Below, in pieces: positions 24,783 to 36,361 of a stretch of DNA of 64,000 nt (position 1 is the stretch's first letter; every line of letters starts with the position of its first letter). Source of the DNA: DATARR01 sp036376245. GTDB lineage: Bacteria > Acidobacteriota > Thermoanaerobaculia > Multivoradales > UBA5704. The position numbers and the translations under genes were made by a program. The stretch covers positions 124,001 through 188,000 of the forward strand of contig DASVAS010000023.1 of the NCBI GenBank assembly GCA_036376245.1, read 5' to 3'. The notes below the pieces were generated by a model. The model was not told the DNA's origin, did no database searches, and was given only the letters and a program-made list of their open reading frames with translations.

Positions 24783-25577
24783 TCACTCCCAGAATTCGAG
24801 AGGCCGGGGCTCGAGGATCATGCCGTGCGCGTAGGCGCGTTTGTAGAACTCCTCCAGCGCCGCGATCTCGTCCTGGCGGAGGAAGAAGGAGAGATTCTCG
24901 GTCAGGTAGGAGCGTACCTCGGAAGAGTCGAGCCCCATCTCGGCGGCCGACTCCCGGACCAGCGTGTCCATGGAGGAGAGGCCGTACCGCAGGCTGCTCT
25001 TGAAGTAGAAGGGGAGGTCGGGGATCTCCACCTCCGGGCGCACGGCCCAGACGGCGAAGACGAAGGGAAGCCCGGTGAGCGCGTTCCACTCGGCGGCGAG
25101 GTCCACGATCTCGTACTTCTCGCGGTCCACCCGCAGGGCGGGATCGCCGATGATCAGGGCCGCGTCCGCCTCGGCGAGCATCCGTTCCGGGTCGGGCCGC
25201 TCGTGGAGGTACTCGGGGTCGAGCCCCCAGCGCTCGCGCATCAGGATCCGCAGCAGGGTCGCCGACGTCCGGCTGTTCTGGTCGAGGGCCACCCGGCGCA
25301 CCTCGCCGATGGGGACCCGCGAGACCAGCAGCACGCTGCGCACCTCGTGCTTCGCCGCGATGCACATGTCGGGCAGCACCCGCAGGTTCGGGATGCGCTG
25401 CACCTCGATCGACGGGATCAGGCCGATGTCCAGGTTGCCCTGCCCGAGCAGCCTCGCCACCAGCGCCGGCGGATGGAAGCTCGGCGCGAACAGGTCCGCG
25501 TGGTGCCCCTTGAGGAAACCCCACGCCAGTGGCTTGCTGTTCAGATAATTGACGATGCCGACGCGCAGCTTGGGCAA
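24783..25577 (-). CDS. mqnA: Chorismate dehydratase MqnA
   Basis: 264 residues. Dehydrates chorismate to 3-enolpyruvylbenzoate, the first committed step of futalosine-type menaquinone synthesis. The N-terminal LRVGIVNYLNSKPL is the family signature, and the bilobal periplasmic-binding-protein-like fold is complete to FYKRAYAHGM. The only fitting start is TTG 25577, with GGGGAG just upstream; the gene begins 8 bp after the rho stop, so it is probably translated from the rho message. The mqnC gene follows. Confidence 0.93.
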   Translation of the reverse strand: MPKLRVGIVNYLNSKPLAWGFLKGHHADLFAPSFHPPALVARLLGQGNLDIGLIPSIEVQRIPNLRVLPDMCIAAKHEVRSVLLVSRVPIGEVRRVALDQNSRTSATLLRILMRERWGLDPEYLHERPDPERMLAEADAALIIGDPALRVDREKYEIVDLAAEWNALTGLPFVFAVWAVRPEVEIPDLPFYFKSSLRYGLSSMDTLVRESAAEMGLDSSEVRSYLTENLSFFLRQDEIAALEEFYKRAYAHGMILEPRPLEFWE

Positions 25578-25585
25578 GGGCTCCC

Positions 25586-26881
<1,296 letters not shown>

Positions 26882-26901
26882 GTCGTTCCTCTTCGTTTCA
26901 A

Positions 26902-27501
26902 TCATCTTGCTGCGCTGGAATCGAAGTGGGGCGCGACCGCTCCCCACAACTCCCGGATCCCGTCTCCCGATTCAGCGGAGACGGGAATCACGGGGGTCGC
27001 ATCCTCCAGCCCCAGAGTCTCCCGAATCCCCTTCACGGCCGCGGCCCGGCGTCCCCGGGAAACGCGGTCGATCTTGGTGGCCGCGACGACGATCTTCGCC
27101 CCCAGGCCGGACAGGTACTCGTACGCTTGCACGTCCAGCGGGGTTGCTCCGACGTTCCCATCCACCAGCAGCACCACCAGCGCCGCCGGCAGAGACTCCC
27201 GAAGATAGCCGTCGACCCGCGCCGCCCACTCCCGCCGCGCCTCCTTGCCGGCCTTGGCGTAGCCGTAGCCCGGCAGGTCGACGAAATAGAAGCGCCGGTT
27301 TACCAGGAAGTAGTTGACCGCCTGCGTGCGCCCCGGCGTGGAGCTGACGCGGGCGAGGGCCTTCCTTCCCAGAAGCCGGTTGAGCAGGCTCGACTTGCCG
27401 ACATTCGAGCGTCCCACGAAAGCCACTTCGGGACGCCCGTCGTGCAAGTAGTCGCCGCTCCCGTGAGCGGACCGGACGAACTCCGCGGATTCGACCTTCA
27501 C
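26902..27501 (-). CDS. engB: Ribosome biogenesis GTPase EngB (YsxC/YihA)
   Basis: 199 residues. GTPase needed for late assembly of the large ribosomal subunit. G1 is GRSNVGKS (30-37), the switch region has STPGRTQ, G3 is DLPGYG, and G4 is TKID; all are present. Length is typical. It lies between lon and rho on the same strand, 20 bp before the rho start and about 86 bp after lon, a common neighbourhood for engB with the Clp/Lon genes. Confidence 0.96.
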   Translation of the reverse strand: MKVESAEFVRSAHGSGDYLHDGRPEVAFVGRSNVGKSSLLNRLLGRKALARVSSTPGRTQAVNYFLVNRRFYFVDLPGYGYAKAGKEARREWAARVDGYLRESLPAALVVLLVDGNVGATPLDVQAYEYLSGLGAKIVVAATKIDRVSRGRRAAAVKGIRETLGLEDATPVIPVSAESGDGIRELWGAVAPHFDSSAAR

Positions 27502-27587
27502 GCGCGCGTCAACAAACTTTTCAATCTGAATTCCGGGCTGCCCGGCCCCGCCCGCTGGCGCGACCGGGCTCGCCCGATCAGGTCAGG

Positions 27588-30005
27588 TCAATGGGCCAGG
27601 GAATCCGACCCGACGGGAGCGTCCGAGGGCGTCTCCGCGAATTTCCCATCCTTCTTGGGCAGGGGAACGATGCTGCCGTCCAGGGCCAGCCGCAGGACTT
27701 CGTCCATGGACTCGACCAGGTGGAACTCCATCGCCTCCCGCACCTCGGTGGGGATCTCTTCGACGTCCTTTTCGTTCTCCTTCGGGAGAATCACCTCGTT
27801 GATGCCGCCGCGGAAGGCGGCCAGCACCTTGTCCTTGATCCCGCCCACGGGCAGGACCTTGCCCCGCAGGGTGATCTCCCCGGTCATCGCCACGTCCTTG
27901 CGGACGGCGATCTTGGTGAGCGCCGAGATCAGGGCCGTGGCCATCGTGATGCCCGCCGAAGGACCGTCCTTGGGGATCGCCCCTTCGGGGACGTGGATGT
28001 GTACGTCCAGGCTCTCGTTGAAGTCCGGCTCGATCCCCAGCAGGTCGGCGCGGCTGCGCAGGTACGACGTCGCCGCGCGGGCCGACTCCTGCATGACCTC
28101 GCCCAGCTTGCCGGTGAGGGTCAGCTTGCCCTTGCCCGGCATCAGGCCCACCTCGGTCTCCAGCAGCTCGCCGCCGACCTCGGTCCAGGCGAGCCCGGTG
28201 GCGACGCCGACCTCCGACTCCTGGTTCTTGCGCCGGGCCCGGAACTTGGGCTTGCCCAGCAGCCCGAAGACCGTTTCGGGGGTGACCGTGAGCTTCAGCG
28301 CCGGACCTTCCTTGACCACGCGGCGGGCGATCTTGCGGCAGATGGAGCCGATCTCGCGCTCCAGGCTGCGCACGCCGGCTTCGCGGGTGTAGCTCTCGAT
28401 GAGGGTCCGCAGGGCCTCTTCCTCGAAGTCGACCTTCTCCGGCGTCAGGCCGTGGTCCTTGAGCTGCCGCGGCACCAGGAACTGCTGGGCGATCGCCAGC
28501 TTCTCGTTGTGCGTGTAGCCCGAGAGCTGGATGACCTCCATGCGGTCCTTGAGCGCCGCCGGGATCGAGTGGGTGACGTTCGCCGTGGCGATGAACATGA
28601 CCTTGGAGAGGTCGTACTCCACGTCGAGGTAGTGGTCCAGGAACGAGTCGTTCTGCTCCGGGTCCAGCACCTCCAGGAGGGCCGCCGACGGGTCGCCCCG
28701 GAAGTCCATCGACATCTTGTCGATCTCGTCGAGCAGGAAGATCGGGTTGATCGTCCCCGCCTTGCGCATCATCTGGATGATCTGGCCGGGGAAGGCGCCG
28801 ATGTAGGTGCGCCGGTGGCCCCGGATCTCCGCCTCGTCGCGCACGCCGCCCAGGGACAGGCGCACGAACTTGCGGCCGGTGGACTTGGCGATCGACTTGG
28901 CCAGGGAGGACTTGCCGACGCCCGGCGGGCCCACGAAGCAGATGATCGAGCTCTTGGTCTGCCCCACGAGCTGGCGCACGGCCAGGAACTCGAGGATGCG
29001 GTCCTTGATCTTCTCCAGACCGTAATGGTCCTCGTTGAGCACCCGCTCGGCGTGGTCGAGGTCCTTGCGCTCCTTGCTCTTCTTGCGCCAGGGCACCGAG
29101 ACCAGCCAGTCGATGTAGTTGCGGGAGACCGTGGCCTCAGCCGAAACCGGCGGCATGGCCTCCAGGCGCTTCAGCTCCTGCTCGGCCTTCTCCTTGACTT
29201 CCTTGGGCAGGCCGGCCTTCTCGATCTTCTCGCGCAGCTCCAGCAGCTCGTCGCCGCGGTCGTCCTTGCGCCCCAGCTCCTGATGGATGGCCTTGATCTT
29301 CTCGTTGAGGTAGTACTCCTTCTGGGCCTTCTCCATCTGCTTCTTGACCTTCACGTTGATCCGCTTGTCGATGTTGATCTTCTCGATCTCGATGTCGAGC
29401 AGGTCGTGAAGGCGCTGCAGGCGCTCATAGGGGTTGATCAGCTCCAGCAGCGACTGCTTCTCGGTGGTCGCCACCATCAGGTGGGCCGAGAGGATGTCGG
29501 CGACGCGGTCGGCGTCGTCCAGCTTGAGGGTGGACATCAATCCTTCGAACGCCAGGTGGTGCGACATCTTGGCGTACTGCTCGAAGGCCGAGAGGACCTT
29601 GCCCATGTAGAGGCGCAGCTCCTCGCTCATCGGGTAGTTGACCTCGTAGGTCTCCACCTCGACCTGCAGGGCGCCGTCCTCCTCGGCGACGTTGGAGATG
29701 CGGCCGCGCTGCACGCCTTCGACCATCACCCGCACGTTGCCGTTGGGGAGCTTGAGGTTCTGGATCACCGTGGCGATCACACCCATGTCGCAGATGTCGT
29801 CCCGCAGGGGGTCGTCGATCCGCGGGTCCTTCTGGGCGGCCAGGAAGATCCGCTTGGTGGGGCCGCCGAGCGCCTGCTCCAGGGCCCGCACCGAGCTTTC
29901 GCGGCCCACGATGAAGGGGGCCATCATATGAGGGAAGACCACCATGTCCCGCAGGGGGACAAGGGGCAGGATCTCGCGCTTCTTGGTGATGAACGATGCA
30001 GCCAT
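27588..30005 (-). CDS. lon: ATP-dependent protease Lon
   Basis: 805 residues. Cytoplasmic homo-oligomeric protease that degrades damaged and regulatory proteins. Order of domains: substrate-binding N-domain (about 10-205), AAA+ ATPase with Walker A GPPGVGKS (359-366) and LLDEIDKM, then the protease domain with catalytic Ser in KDGPSAGIT (S683) and the later Lys in the VLPVGGIKDKVLAA region. Length is normal. It is 21 bp after clpX in the tig-clpP-clpX-lon string, the standard arrangement. Confidence 0.97.
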   Translation of the reverse strand: MAASFITKKREILPLVPLRDMVVFPHMMAPFIVGRESSVRALEQALGGPTKRIFLAAQKDPRIDDPLRDDICDMGVIATVIQNLKLPNGNVRVMVEGVQRGRISNVAEEDGALQVEVETYEVNYPMSEELRLYMGKVLSAFEQYAKMSHHLAFEGLMSTLKLDDADRVADILSAHLMVATTEKQSLLELINPYERLQRLHDLLDIEIEKINIDKRINVKVKKQMEKAQKEYYLNEKIKAIHQELGRKDDRGDELLELREKIEKAGLPKEVKEKAEQELKRLEAMPPVSAEATVSRNYIDWLVSVPWRKKSKERKDLDHAERVLNEDHYGLEKIKDRILEFLAVRQLVGQTKSSIICFVGPPGVGKSSLAKSIAKSTGRKFVRLSLGGVRDEAEIRGHRRTYIGAFPGQIIQMMRKAGTINPIFLLDEIDKMSMDFRGDPSAALLEVLDPEQNDSFLDHYLDVEYDLSKVMFIATANVTHSIPAALKDRMEVIQLSGYTHNEKLAIAQQFLVPRQLKDHGLTPEKVDFEEEALRTLIESYTREAGVRSLEREIGSICRKIARRVVKEGPALKLTVTPETVFGLLGKPKFRARRKNQESEVGVATGLAWTEVGGELLETEVGLMPGKGKLTLTGKLGEVMQESARAATSYLRSRADLLGIEPDFNESLDVHIHVPEGAIPKDGPSAGITMATALISALTKIAVRKDVAMTGEITLRGKVLPVGGIKDKVLAAFRGGINEVILPKENEKDVEEIPTEVREAMEFHLVESMDEVLRLALDGSIVPLPKKDGKFAETPSDAPVGSDSLAH

Positions 30006-30026
30006 TTCCGGTAGCTTGACCTTTCC

Positions 30027-31265
<1,239 letters not shown>

Positions 31266-31354
31266 TTCTCCTCCGTTTCGGCCAACGTCGACGGGGCTAG
31301 TCGCATGCTAGGAGCCGTTCCGAACGCCTGTCAACGTCTTGCCAGCTAGAACAG

Positions 31355-31370
31355 GCCCCGCTGGCGGGGC
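31355..31370. other. GC hairpin between clpP and clpX
   Basis: GCCCCGC (31355-31361) and GCGGGGC (31364-31370) form a short strong hairpin in the clpP-clpX gap. On the transcribed minus strand it is followed by CTGTTC rather than a U-run, so it is more likely a processing or attenuating hairpin than a full terminator. A second weaker inverted repeat with ATGCA/TGCAT arms lies near 31402-31420. Confidence 0.4.
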
Positions 31371-31450
31371 TATTTCCGTCCTTGGCCAGCGGCTCCGACT
31401 CCATGCAAGGGGCTCCTGCATATAAGGTGCCGCGACCCCCGCAAAAGGCG

Positions 31451-32059
31451 TCACCGGACAGGCGTCGGCTCCGCGGGGCGCCGCCGCATCATCACCCGGT
31501 CCGCGATTCCGTACTCGACCGCTTCTTTAGCTCCGAGTATCCTATCGCGTTCCGTGTCGCGATGGACCTCCTCTTTCGACTTTCCTGAGTGATAGGCCAG
31601 GATCTCGTCCAGGCGGTCCCGCATCATGAACATGTCCTTGGCGTGGATCTCGATGTCCGACTGCTGGCCCTGGAGGCCCGAGAGCCACGGCTGGTGGATC
31701 AGCACCCGGCTGTTGGGCAGCAGGGTCCGCTTGCCCTTGGTCCCGGCCGCCAGCAGCACCGCCGCCATCGAGGCGGCCTGGCCCACGCAGTAGGTGGCCA
31801 CGTCGGGCTTGATGTACTGCATGGTGTCGTAGATCGCCAGACCGGCGCTCACCGAGCCGCCCGGGGAGTTGATGTAGATCGAGATGTCCTTCTCCGGGTT
31901 CTCGGCCTCGAGGAAGAGCATCTGGGCGATGATCAGGCTGGCCATCTCGTCGTCGACCTGGCGGCCCAGGAAGATGATGTTGTCCTTGAGGAGGCGCGAA
32001 TAGATGTCGTACGCGCGCTCGCCCCGGTTCGACTGCTCGACCACCATCGGAATCAACAT
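31451..32059 (-). CDS. clpP: ClpP protease subunit
   Basis: 202 residues. Serine protease that forms the double-ring chamber used with ClpX. The catalytic triad is readable as S97 (GQAASMAA), H122 (LIHQPWLSG) and D172 (ERDRIL). The N-terminus LIPMVVEQSNRGERAYDIYSRLL is typical of mature-type ClpP without a long propeptide. It lies 15 bp after tig on the same strand, so the two are co-transcribed as in most bacteria. Confidence 0.97.
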   Translation of the reverse strand: MLIPMVVEQSNRGERAYDIYSRLLKDNIIFLGRQVDDEMASLIIAQMLFLEAENPEKDISIYINSPGGSVSAGLAIYDTMQYIKPDVATYCVGQAASMAAVLLAAGTKGKRTLLPNSRVLIHQPWLSGLQGQQSDIEIHAKDMFMMRDRLDEILAYHSGKSKEEVHRDTERDRILGAKEAVEYGIADRVMMRRRPAEPTPVR

Positions 32060-32074
32060 GCTTGAATCGTCTCC

Positions 32075-33391
32075 TTACCCTTCAGTCAGCCCGGGCTCAG
32101 CGGAGGCGTCTTCCTCCGGCTCGCCGAGCAAAGTCCGGATCGTCTTCTCGCGCCGGAGCTGGCCGCGCAGGTTCACGAGGCGTCCGTCCTCGTCGAGCTT
32201 GCGCCGCAGCACCGGGGTGGAAACTCCCTGTGCGCGCGCCAACATAGCCAGGGTGCGCTCGAATTCCTCTTCCGAGACCGCGATCTGCCGGTCGTCGGCG
32301 ATGGCGTCCAGGAGGAGCCGCGAGTGCACCCGCTTCTCCGCCATCGGCGCCATGTCGTCCGCCACCCGGTTCCAGTCGATGCCGGCGTTCTCGACGTCGA
32401 CCCCGCGCCGGGCCAGGTTCTCGGCGTAGTCCTGCACCATCTGCTCGACCTCCCGGCGGACGACGCCCTGCGGCAGGTCGATGGGATGGCGGTCGCGGAG
32501 CTGGTCGAGCAGGGCCTTCTGCCGGGCGTCCCGCCGAGCCTCCTCCTTGTTGGCGCGCAGGCGCTTCACCACGGCCTCGCGCAGGTCGTCCGCCGTCTTG
32601 AACTCGGCGTTCACCTGGGCGGCGAAGGCGTCGTCCAGCTCGGGCAGCTCGCGCTCCTGCACGGCCTCGACCCGGACGCGGTACTTCTGCTCGTGGACGT
32701 GGGGCTGGCCCCCTTCCTCGGCGGGCGGATGCTCGTGGCGCCGCTCGAAGCTGGCCTCCTGGCCGGCGGAGAGGCCCTGCACGGCCATGGTCAGCTCCTC
32801 CCAGACCTGGGGATCGCCCACCTCTACCTGGACCTTGTCCGTCCGCTCCTCGGGATGGTCCTCCGAAGGCAGCGTGACGACCTCCAGGGCCGCCAGGTCG
32901 CCGCGGGAGGCGGCGCGCTCCACCGGCACCCACTTGGACATCTGCTTGCGGATGTTGTCCAGGGTCTCGTCGATGTCCAGCGTCCCGGGCTCCACCTCGG
33001 GGTCGGGCAGGTCGAAGTCCTGGATGTTCCCCAGCGCGATCTCCGGCCGGGTCTCCACCGTGGCCACGAAGGTCAGGGGCTCGCCGGGCTGGAGGTCGGC
33101 GACCTCGTCCACCTCGGGGGGCAGCAGCGGCTCGATGGAGCTCTCGGCCTGCGCCTGCCGCCAGTAGCGGGGCAGCAGGCGCTCCTTGACCTCCTGCTCG
33201 ATGTCCTGGGCGAACCGGCGGCGGATCAGCTCGGCCGGCACCTTGCCCTTGCGGAAACCGGGGATGTGGACCTTCTGGCCGTACTCCCGGAGCACTCGCT
33301 GGGTCTCGGCCTCGACGGCTGGCGCGGGGACCTCGACCTTGATCTGCTTGCGGCAGGGCCCCACGTCCTGCAGGGATAGCACCACGCTCAT
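32075..33391 (-). CDS. tig: Trigger factor
   Basis: 438 residues. Ribosome-bound chaperone and peptidyl-prolyl isomerase for nascent chains. The ribosome-binding signature near residue 45 is GFRKGKVPAELI, preceded by the N-domain beginning MSVVLSLQDV. The PPIase domain and long helical C-domain follow, with a short acidic tail. ATG 33391 is used; the frame continues upstream into the tRNA-Leu gene, which is a known artefact. The gene lies directly after two tRNA genes on the same strand. Confidence 0.95.
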   Translation of the reverse strand: MSVVLSLQDVGPCRKQIKVEVPAPAVEAETQRVLREYGQKVHIPGFRKGKVPAELIRRRFAQDIEQEVKERLLPRYWRQAQAESSIEPLLPPEVDEVADLQPGEPLTFVATVETRPEIALGNIQDFDLPDPEVEPGTLDIDETLDNIRKQMSKWVPVERAASRGDLAALEVVTLPSEDHPEERTDKVQVEVGDPQVWEELTMAVQGLSAGQEASFERRHEHPPAEEGGQPHVHEQKYRVRVEAVQERELPELDDAFAAQVNAEFKTADDLREAVVKRLRANKEEARRDARQKALLDQLRDRHPIDLPQGVVRREVEQMVQDYAENLARRGVDVENAGIDWNRVADDMAPMAEKRVHSRLLLDAIADDRQIAVSEEEFERTLAMLARAQGVSTPVLRRKLDEDGRLVNLRGQLRREKTIRTLLGEPEEDASAEPGLTEG

Positions 33392-33427
33392 CAGCGACTC
33401 GTCCTCGTCTTTCTGCGTCTTTCCGCC

Positions 33428-33519
<92 letters not shown>

Positions 33520-33562
33520 TGGAAGACCTCCATTGTACTGGAGGAGAGTGAGGTTGGGAGGA

Positions 33563-33638
33563 TGGTGAGCCGCGAAGGAATCGAACCTTCAACCCGCAGA
33601 TTAAGAGTCTGCTGCTCTGCCAGTTGAGCTAGCGGCCC
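33563..33638 (-). tRNA. tRNA-Lys (CUU anticodon)
   Basis: On the minus strand the acceptor stem GGGCCGC (5' end 33638) pairs with GCGGCTC, with one G-U pair, followed by encoded ACCA. The anticodon stem-loop is GCAGA-CTCTTAA-TCTGC, giving anticodon CTT. The D-arm AGCTCAACTGGCAGAGC and T-arm GGTTCGATTCC are standard. It lies 43 bp before the tRNA-Leu gene and is probably co-transcribed with it. Confidence 0.95.
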
Positions 33639-33759
33639 GTTCGGTCCGGGATCATACTGCAAGAGGAACGCGGTGACAACGCCTTCGCTCCGTCGCCGCA
33701 CTCCCCTCTAACGCAGCCGTCCCGCCCCGCATTCCCACCGCCCTGTCCTCTCACTCGCC

Positions 33760-33978
33760 TCAGCCCCCCTGCACGAAATGGACCATTTCCAGGCGGTCGC
33801 CCGCTCCGAGGAGCGTTTCCGTAAATAGGGCGCGGGGGACCAGGTCGCCGTTACGCTCCACCGCCACCGTCCGGGGGTCGCGCCCCAGGCCGGCGACGAG
33901 GTCGGCGATCGAGGAACCCTCCGCCACCTGGTAGGGCTCGCCGTTCAGGACCACTTCGAGGAGGCTCTGCGTCCGCAT
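33760..33978 (-). CDS. thiS: Sulfur carrier protein ThiS
   Basis: 72 residues from ATG 33978 (a TTG at 33996 is the alternative). Ubiquitin-fold protein with the required C-terminal Gly-Gly (VHFVQGG), which is adenylated and thiocarboxylated to supply sulfur for the thiazole of thiamine. The sequence V-L-N-G-E near the N-terminus and the length are typical of ThiS rather than MoaD. No thiG, thiF or thiH is visible nearby, so it stands apart from the rest of the pathway. It lies upstream of the tRNA genes on the same strand. Confidence 0.85.
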   Translation of the reverse strand: MRTQSLLEVVLNGEPYQVAEGSSIADLVAGLGRDPRTVAVERNGDLVPRALFTETLLGAGDRLEMVHFVQGG

Positions 33979-34038
33979 GCCTCTTTCATATACCAAGTGA
34001 GAGGGCCCTCACCACCCCTGCCGGGAGGGTAGGCAAAA

Positions 34039-34863
34039 TCAGAGAAGGTGTTTCAGCTCGGCGCGGCCGATCGAGCTGACGGCGCTGATGATCAGCGCCG
34101 AGGTGCCGCGGCCGACCTGGGGGATGTCGAAGTCCAGGGTCAGCAGGCCGCGGTCGTCGGCGCGGCCGGCCGCCAGCACGCGCGGCTCGACGACGGTGGA
34201 GATCATGCGCACCGAGACCTGGGTGCCCACCACGGGGTTGCCGCTCTTGCTGGAGCTGGCCCGCAGGACCAGGGTGGCGCGGGCGCCGAGGGTCAGGTCG
34301 CGCTCCTCCTCCAGCAGGAGGACGAGCTGTTCCTGGTCGGCCTCGCTGGTGAGGTACTCGAGGATCACCTGGTCCAGGGTGCGTTCCGGGGCCGGGGGCT
34401 TGGCCGGCGCCGGGAGGGGCGCCGAGGGCGCGACGGCGGTGCGGGCCAGCGTCTCCCCGCCGTTGTCCGTGCGCGGCGAGGCCGGGATGGGCGTGACCGA
34501 GGGCGAGGCCTGGGCGGTCACCATGCGGCCGGGGATGGGCTGGACGCCGGAGGGCGGCGTCGCCACGGCGGGGAACTGCCCGGTCTGCCGGCTGGCGTTG
34601 AGGGCGGCCAGTTTGGCGTCGAGCTTGCCGTGGCGGATCGCGGCGATCATGGTCCGGTGCTGGTGGTCCATGAGGGCGACGATGTCCTTCTCGTCCTTGC
34701 CCTCGGCCAGCAGGTCGGCGTAGCTCGCCCGCTTGCTGGCCAGCACCTGTCCGCCCACGTAGACGAGGCTCTCGATGAACGGGTTGGAGGTTCCCTTGTC
34801 CTCGGTCTGGACATGGAACACCACTTCCCCGTGGCGGACGTCGGTATTGTACCCGGTGATCAT
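34039..34863 (-). CDS. Conserved protein of unknown function
   Basis: 274 residues if started at ATG 34863, where the well-formed stretch MITGYNTDVRHGEVVFHVQTEDKG begins; the frame is open to 34941. The N-terminal 95 residues form a compact alpha/beta-looking domain with GTSNPFIESLVYVGGQVLASKR. A Pro/Ala/Thr-rich linker (about 100-165) leads to a beta-rich C-terminal domain that looks immunoglobulin-like (ARATLVLRASSSKSGNPVVGTQVSVRM). No signal peptide is evident with this start. Function unknown. It is divergent from moaA and shares its upstream region. Confidence 0.75.
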   Translation of the reverse strand: MITGYNTDVRHGEVVFHVQTEDKGTSNPFIESLVYVGGQVLASKRASYADLLAEGKDEKDIVALMDHQHRTMIAAIRHGKLDAKLAALNASRQTGQFPAVATPPSGVQPIPGRMVTAQASPSVTPIPASPRTDNGGETLARTAVAPSAPLPAPAKPPAPERTLDQVILEYLTSEADQEQLVLLLEEERDLTLGARATLVLRASSSKSGNPVVGTQVSVRMISTVVEPRVLAAGRADDRGLLTLDFDIPQVGRGTSALIISAVSSIGRAELKHLL

Positions 34864-34980
34864 GCGCGGCGCGCCGGCAAAGCAGACCTCTCCCTGTCGT
34901 ACAGGCACATGGATTCTAAGAACAGCTTGGCGGGGAATCAAGCGCGGCCTCTATCGCTTACAATAGATGCGACCCACCGA

Positions 34981-35100
34981 GCCTGCCCAGGCCCTCACCG
35001 GAACGACGGCGGGAGAGCAGGCCGACAGGGTGGTCCGGGAAACCGGGCCGCCTCCCGTGTTTGGAAAGGCGGGTAGAGAGCCGGCGGCTCGGTGGCAGGA
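34981..35100 (+). ncRNA. Structured leader of moaA, candidate molybdenum-cofactor riboswitch
   Basis: The 110-130 bp before moaA can form several GC-rich hairpins. The clearest is GGTCCGG-GAAA-CCGGGCC (35032-35049), a perfect stem with a GNRA tetraloop. It is followed by CGCCT/AGGCG pairing (35049-35053 with 35067-35071) and GAGCC-ggc-GGCTC (35077-35089) close to the ribosome binding site. GNRA-capped stems of this type followed by GCCTCCCG occur in Moco RNA motifs upstream of moaA in many bacteria; that assignment is from memory of the family and needs a covariance-model check. Confidence 0.5.
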
Positions 35101-35110
35101 GATTGTGTCC

Positions 35111-36187
35111 ATGAGCCGCTTCGCCATTCTCGACCAGCCCCGATCCCCTGTCGCGATGGGTCCCGCCTGGGCGGGGACCAGCCCGGCCAGCCAGGAAGAG
35201 ACCCGGCTCGTCGACTCCTTCGGCCGGCGGCTCACCTATCTACGCGTCTCCGTCACCGACCGCTGCAACCTGCGTTGCACCTACTGCCTCCCCGAGGACG
35301 CCGACTTCCCGTTCGGCGACCGGGACTTCCTCTCCCCCGAAGAGATCGAGACGATCGTCGGCGCCCTGGTGCGCCTCGGCATCCGGCGGGTGCGCCTCAC
35401 CGGCGGCGAGCCCCTCGTGCGCAAGGACATCCTGGAGATCGCCCGGCAGCTGAAGGCCCTCCCCGGCCTGGAGAACCTCGCCCTCTCCACCAACGGCACG
35501 GAGCTGGAACGGATGGCCCACGACCTCAAGGCGGCGGGCATCGACCGGGTCAACGTCAGCGTCGACAGCCTCGACCCCGGGCGCTTCCGCGAGATCACCC
35601 GCCGCGGCGACCTGGAGCGGGTCTGGCGGGGGATCGAGGCGGCCCTGGAGGCCGGGCTCGACCCCGTCAAGCTCAACGCCGTGCTCCTGGCCAAGGACAA
35701 CGCCGAGGACGTCGAGCGGCTGGCCCGCCTGACCCTGGACCGTCCCCTCCACGCGCGCTTCATCGAGATGATGCCGACCGGAGTCAACCACCACCTGCAG
35801 CCGGGGCAGTTCCTCTCCTGCGACGACGCGCGCGACCGCATCGAGTCTCTCTTCGGCCCGCTCTCCCCCGCCGAGCTGGGCCCCCGCACCGGCCCGGCCA
35901 AGGCCTTCCGCCTCCCCGGCGCCCTGGGCACGGTGGGGTTCATCACCCCGCTCTCCCACACCTTCTGCGCCGAGTGCAACCGCGTGCGGCTGACCGCCCG
36001 CGGCGAGCTCCGCCTCTGCCTCTTCGCGGACCGGGTCCATCCCCTCCGCCACCTCCTGGAGGAGGCCGACCCGGGCGCGGCCCTCGAAACCGAGATCCTC
36101 CGCGTCCTCCAGGACAAGCCCGCCGAGCACATGCTCGCCCAGGGGAGCTACGGCAACCTGGAGAGCTTTATGCAGATCGGCGGCTGA
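35111..36187 (+). CDS. moaA: GTP 3',8-cyclase MoaA
   Basis: 358 residues. Radical-SAM enzyme that converts GTP to the cyclic precursor of pyranopterin in molybdenum cofactor synthesis. The N-terminal cluster motif is C52, C56, C59 (CNLRCTYC); the C-terminal cluster has CAECNRVRLT followed by a third Cys in RLCLF. The protein ends in GG, required for activity in the family. ATG 35111 has AGGAG 9 bp upstream. No other moa or mob gene is in the window. Confidence 0.95.
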   Translation: MSRFAILDQPRSPVAMGPAWAGTSPASQEETRLVDSFGRRLTYLRVSVTDRCNLRCTYCLPEDADFPFGDRDFLSPEEIETIVGALVRLGIRRVRLTGGEPLVRKDILEIARQLKALPGLENLALSTNGTELERMAHDLKAAGIDRVNVSVDSLDPGRFREITRRGDLERVWRGIEAALEAGLDPVKLNAVLLAKDNAEDVERLARLTLDRPLHARFIEMMPTGVNHHLQPGQFLSCDDARDRIESLFGPLSPAELGPRTGPAKAFRLPGALGTVGFITPLSHTFCAECNRVRLTARGELRLCLFADRVHPLRHLLEEADPGAALETEILRVLQDKPAEHMLAQGSYGNLESFMQIGG

Positions 36188-36289
36188 GCCTCGTCTCCTT
36201 CCGCCGCTGAAGCAGCACTACTACTCTTAGTAAGCCTCCTCGCGATCCGACAGTCCATCCAGGCACAACCTCTCGACGTCCTGATTCCT

Positions 36290-36346
36290 CCGGCTTCCAG
36301 AAAGGAGCCGGCAGTGGGAAGGGGAAGCTGTCTCTTCAGCCCCCTT
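36290..36346 (+). promoter_or_regulatory. Two-hairpin leader before the secreted CxxCH protein gene
   Basis: CCGGCT (36290-36295) pairs with AGCCGG (36306-36311). A second stem pairs AAGGGG-aa-GCTG (36319-36330) with CAGC-CCCCTT (36337-36346). The strong ribosome binding site AAAGGAGG follows at once, before ATG 36362. The second hairpin resembles an attenuator or an mRNA-stabilising stem. No known riboswitch class is recognised. Confidence 0.45.
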
Positions 36347-36361
36347 TAAAGGAGGATCGTC

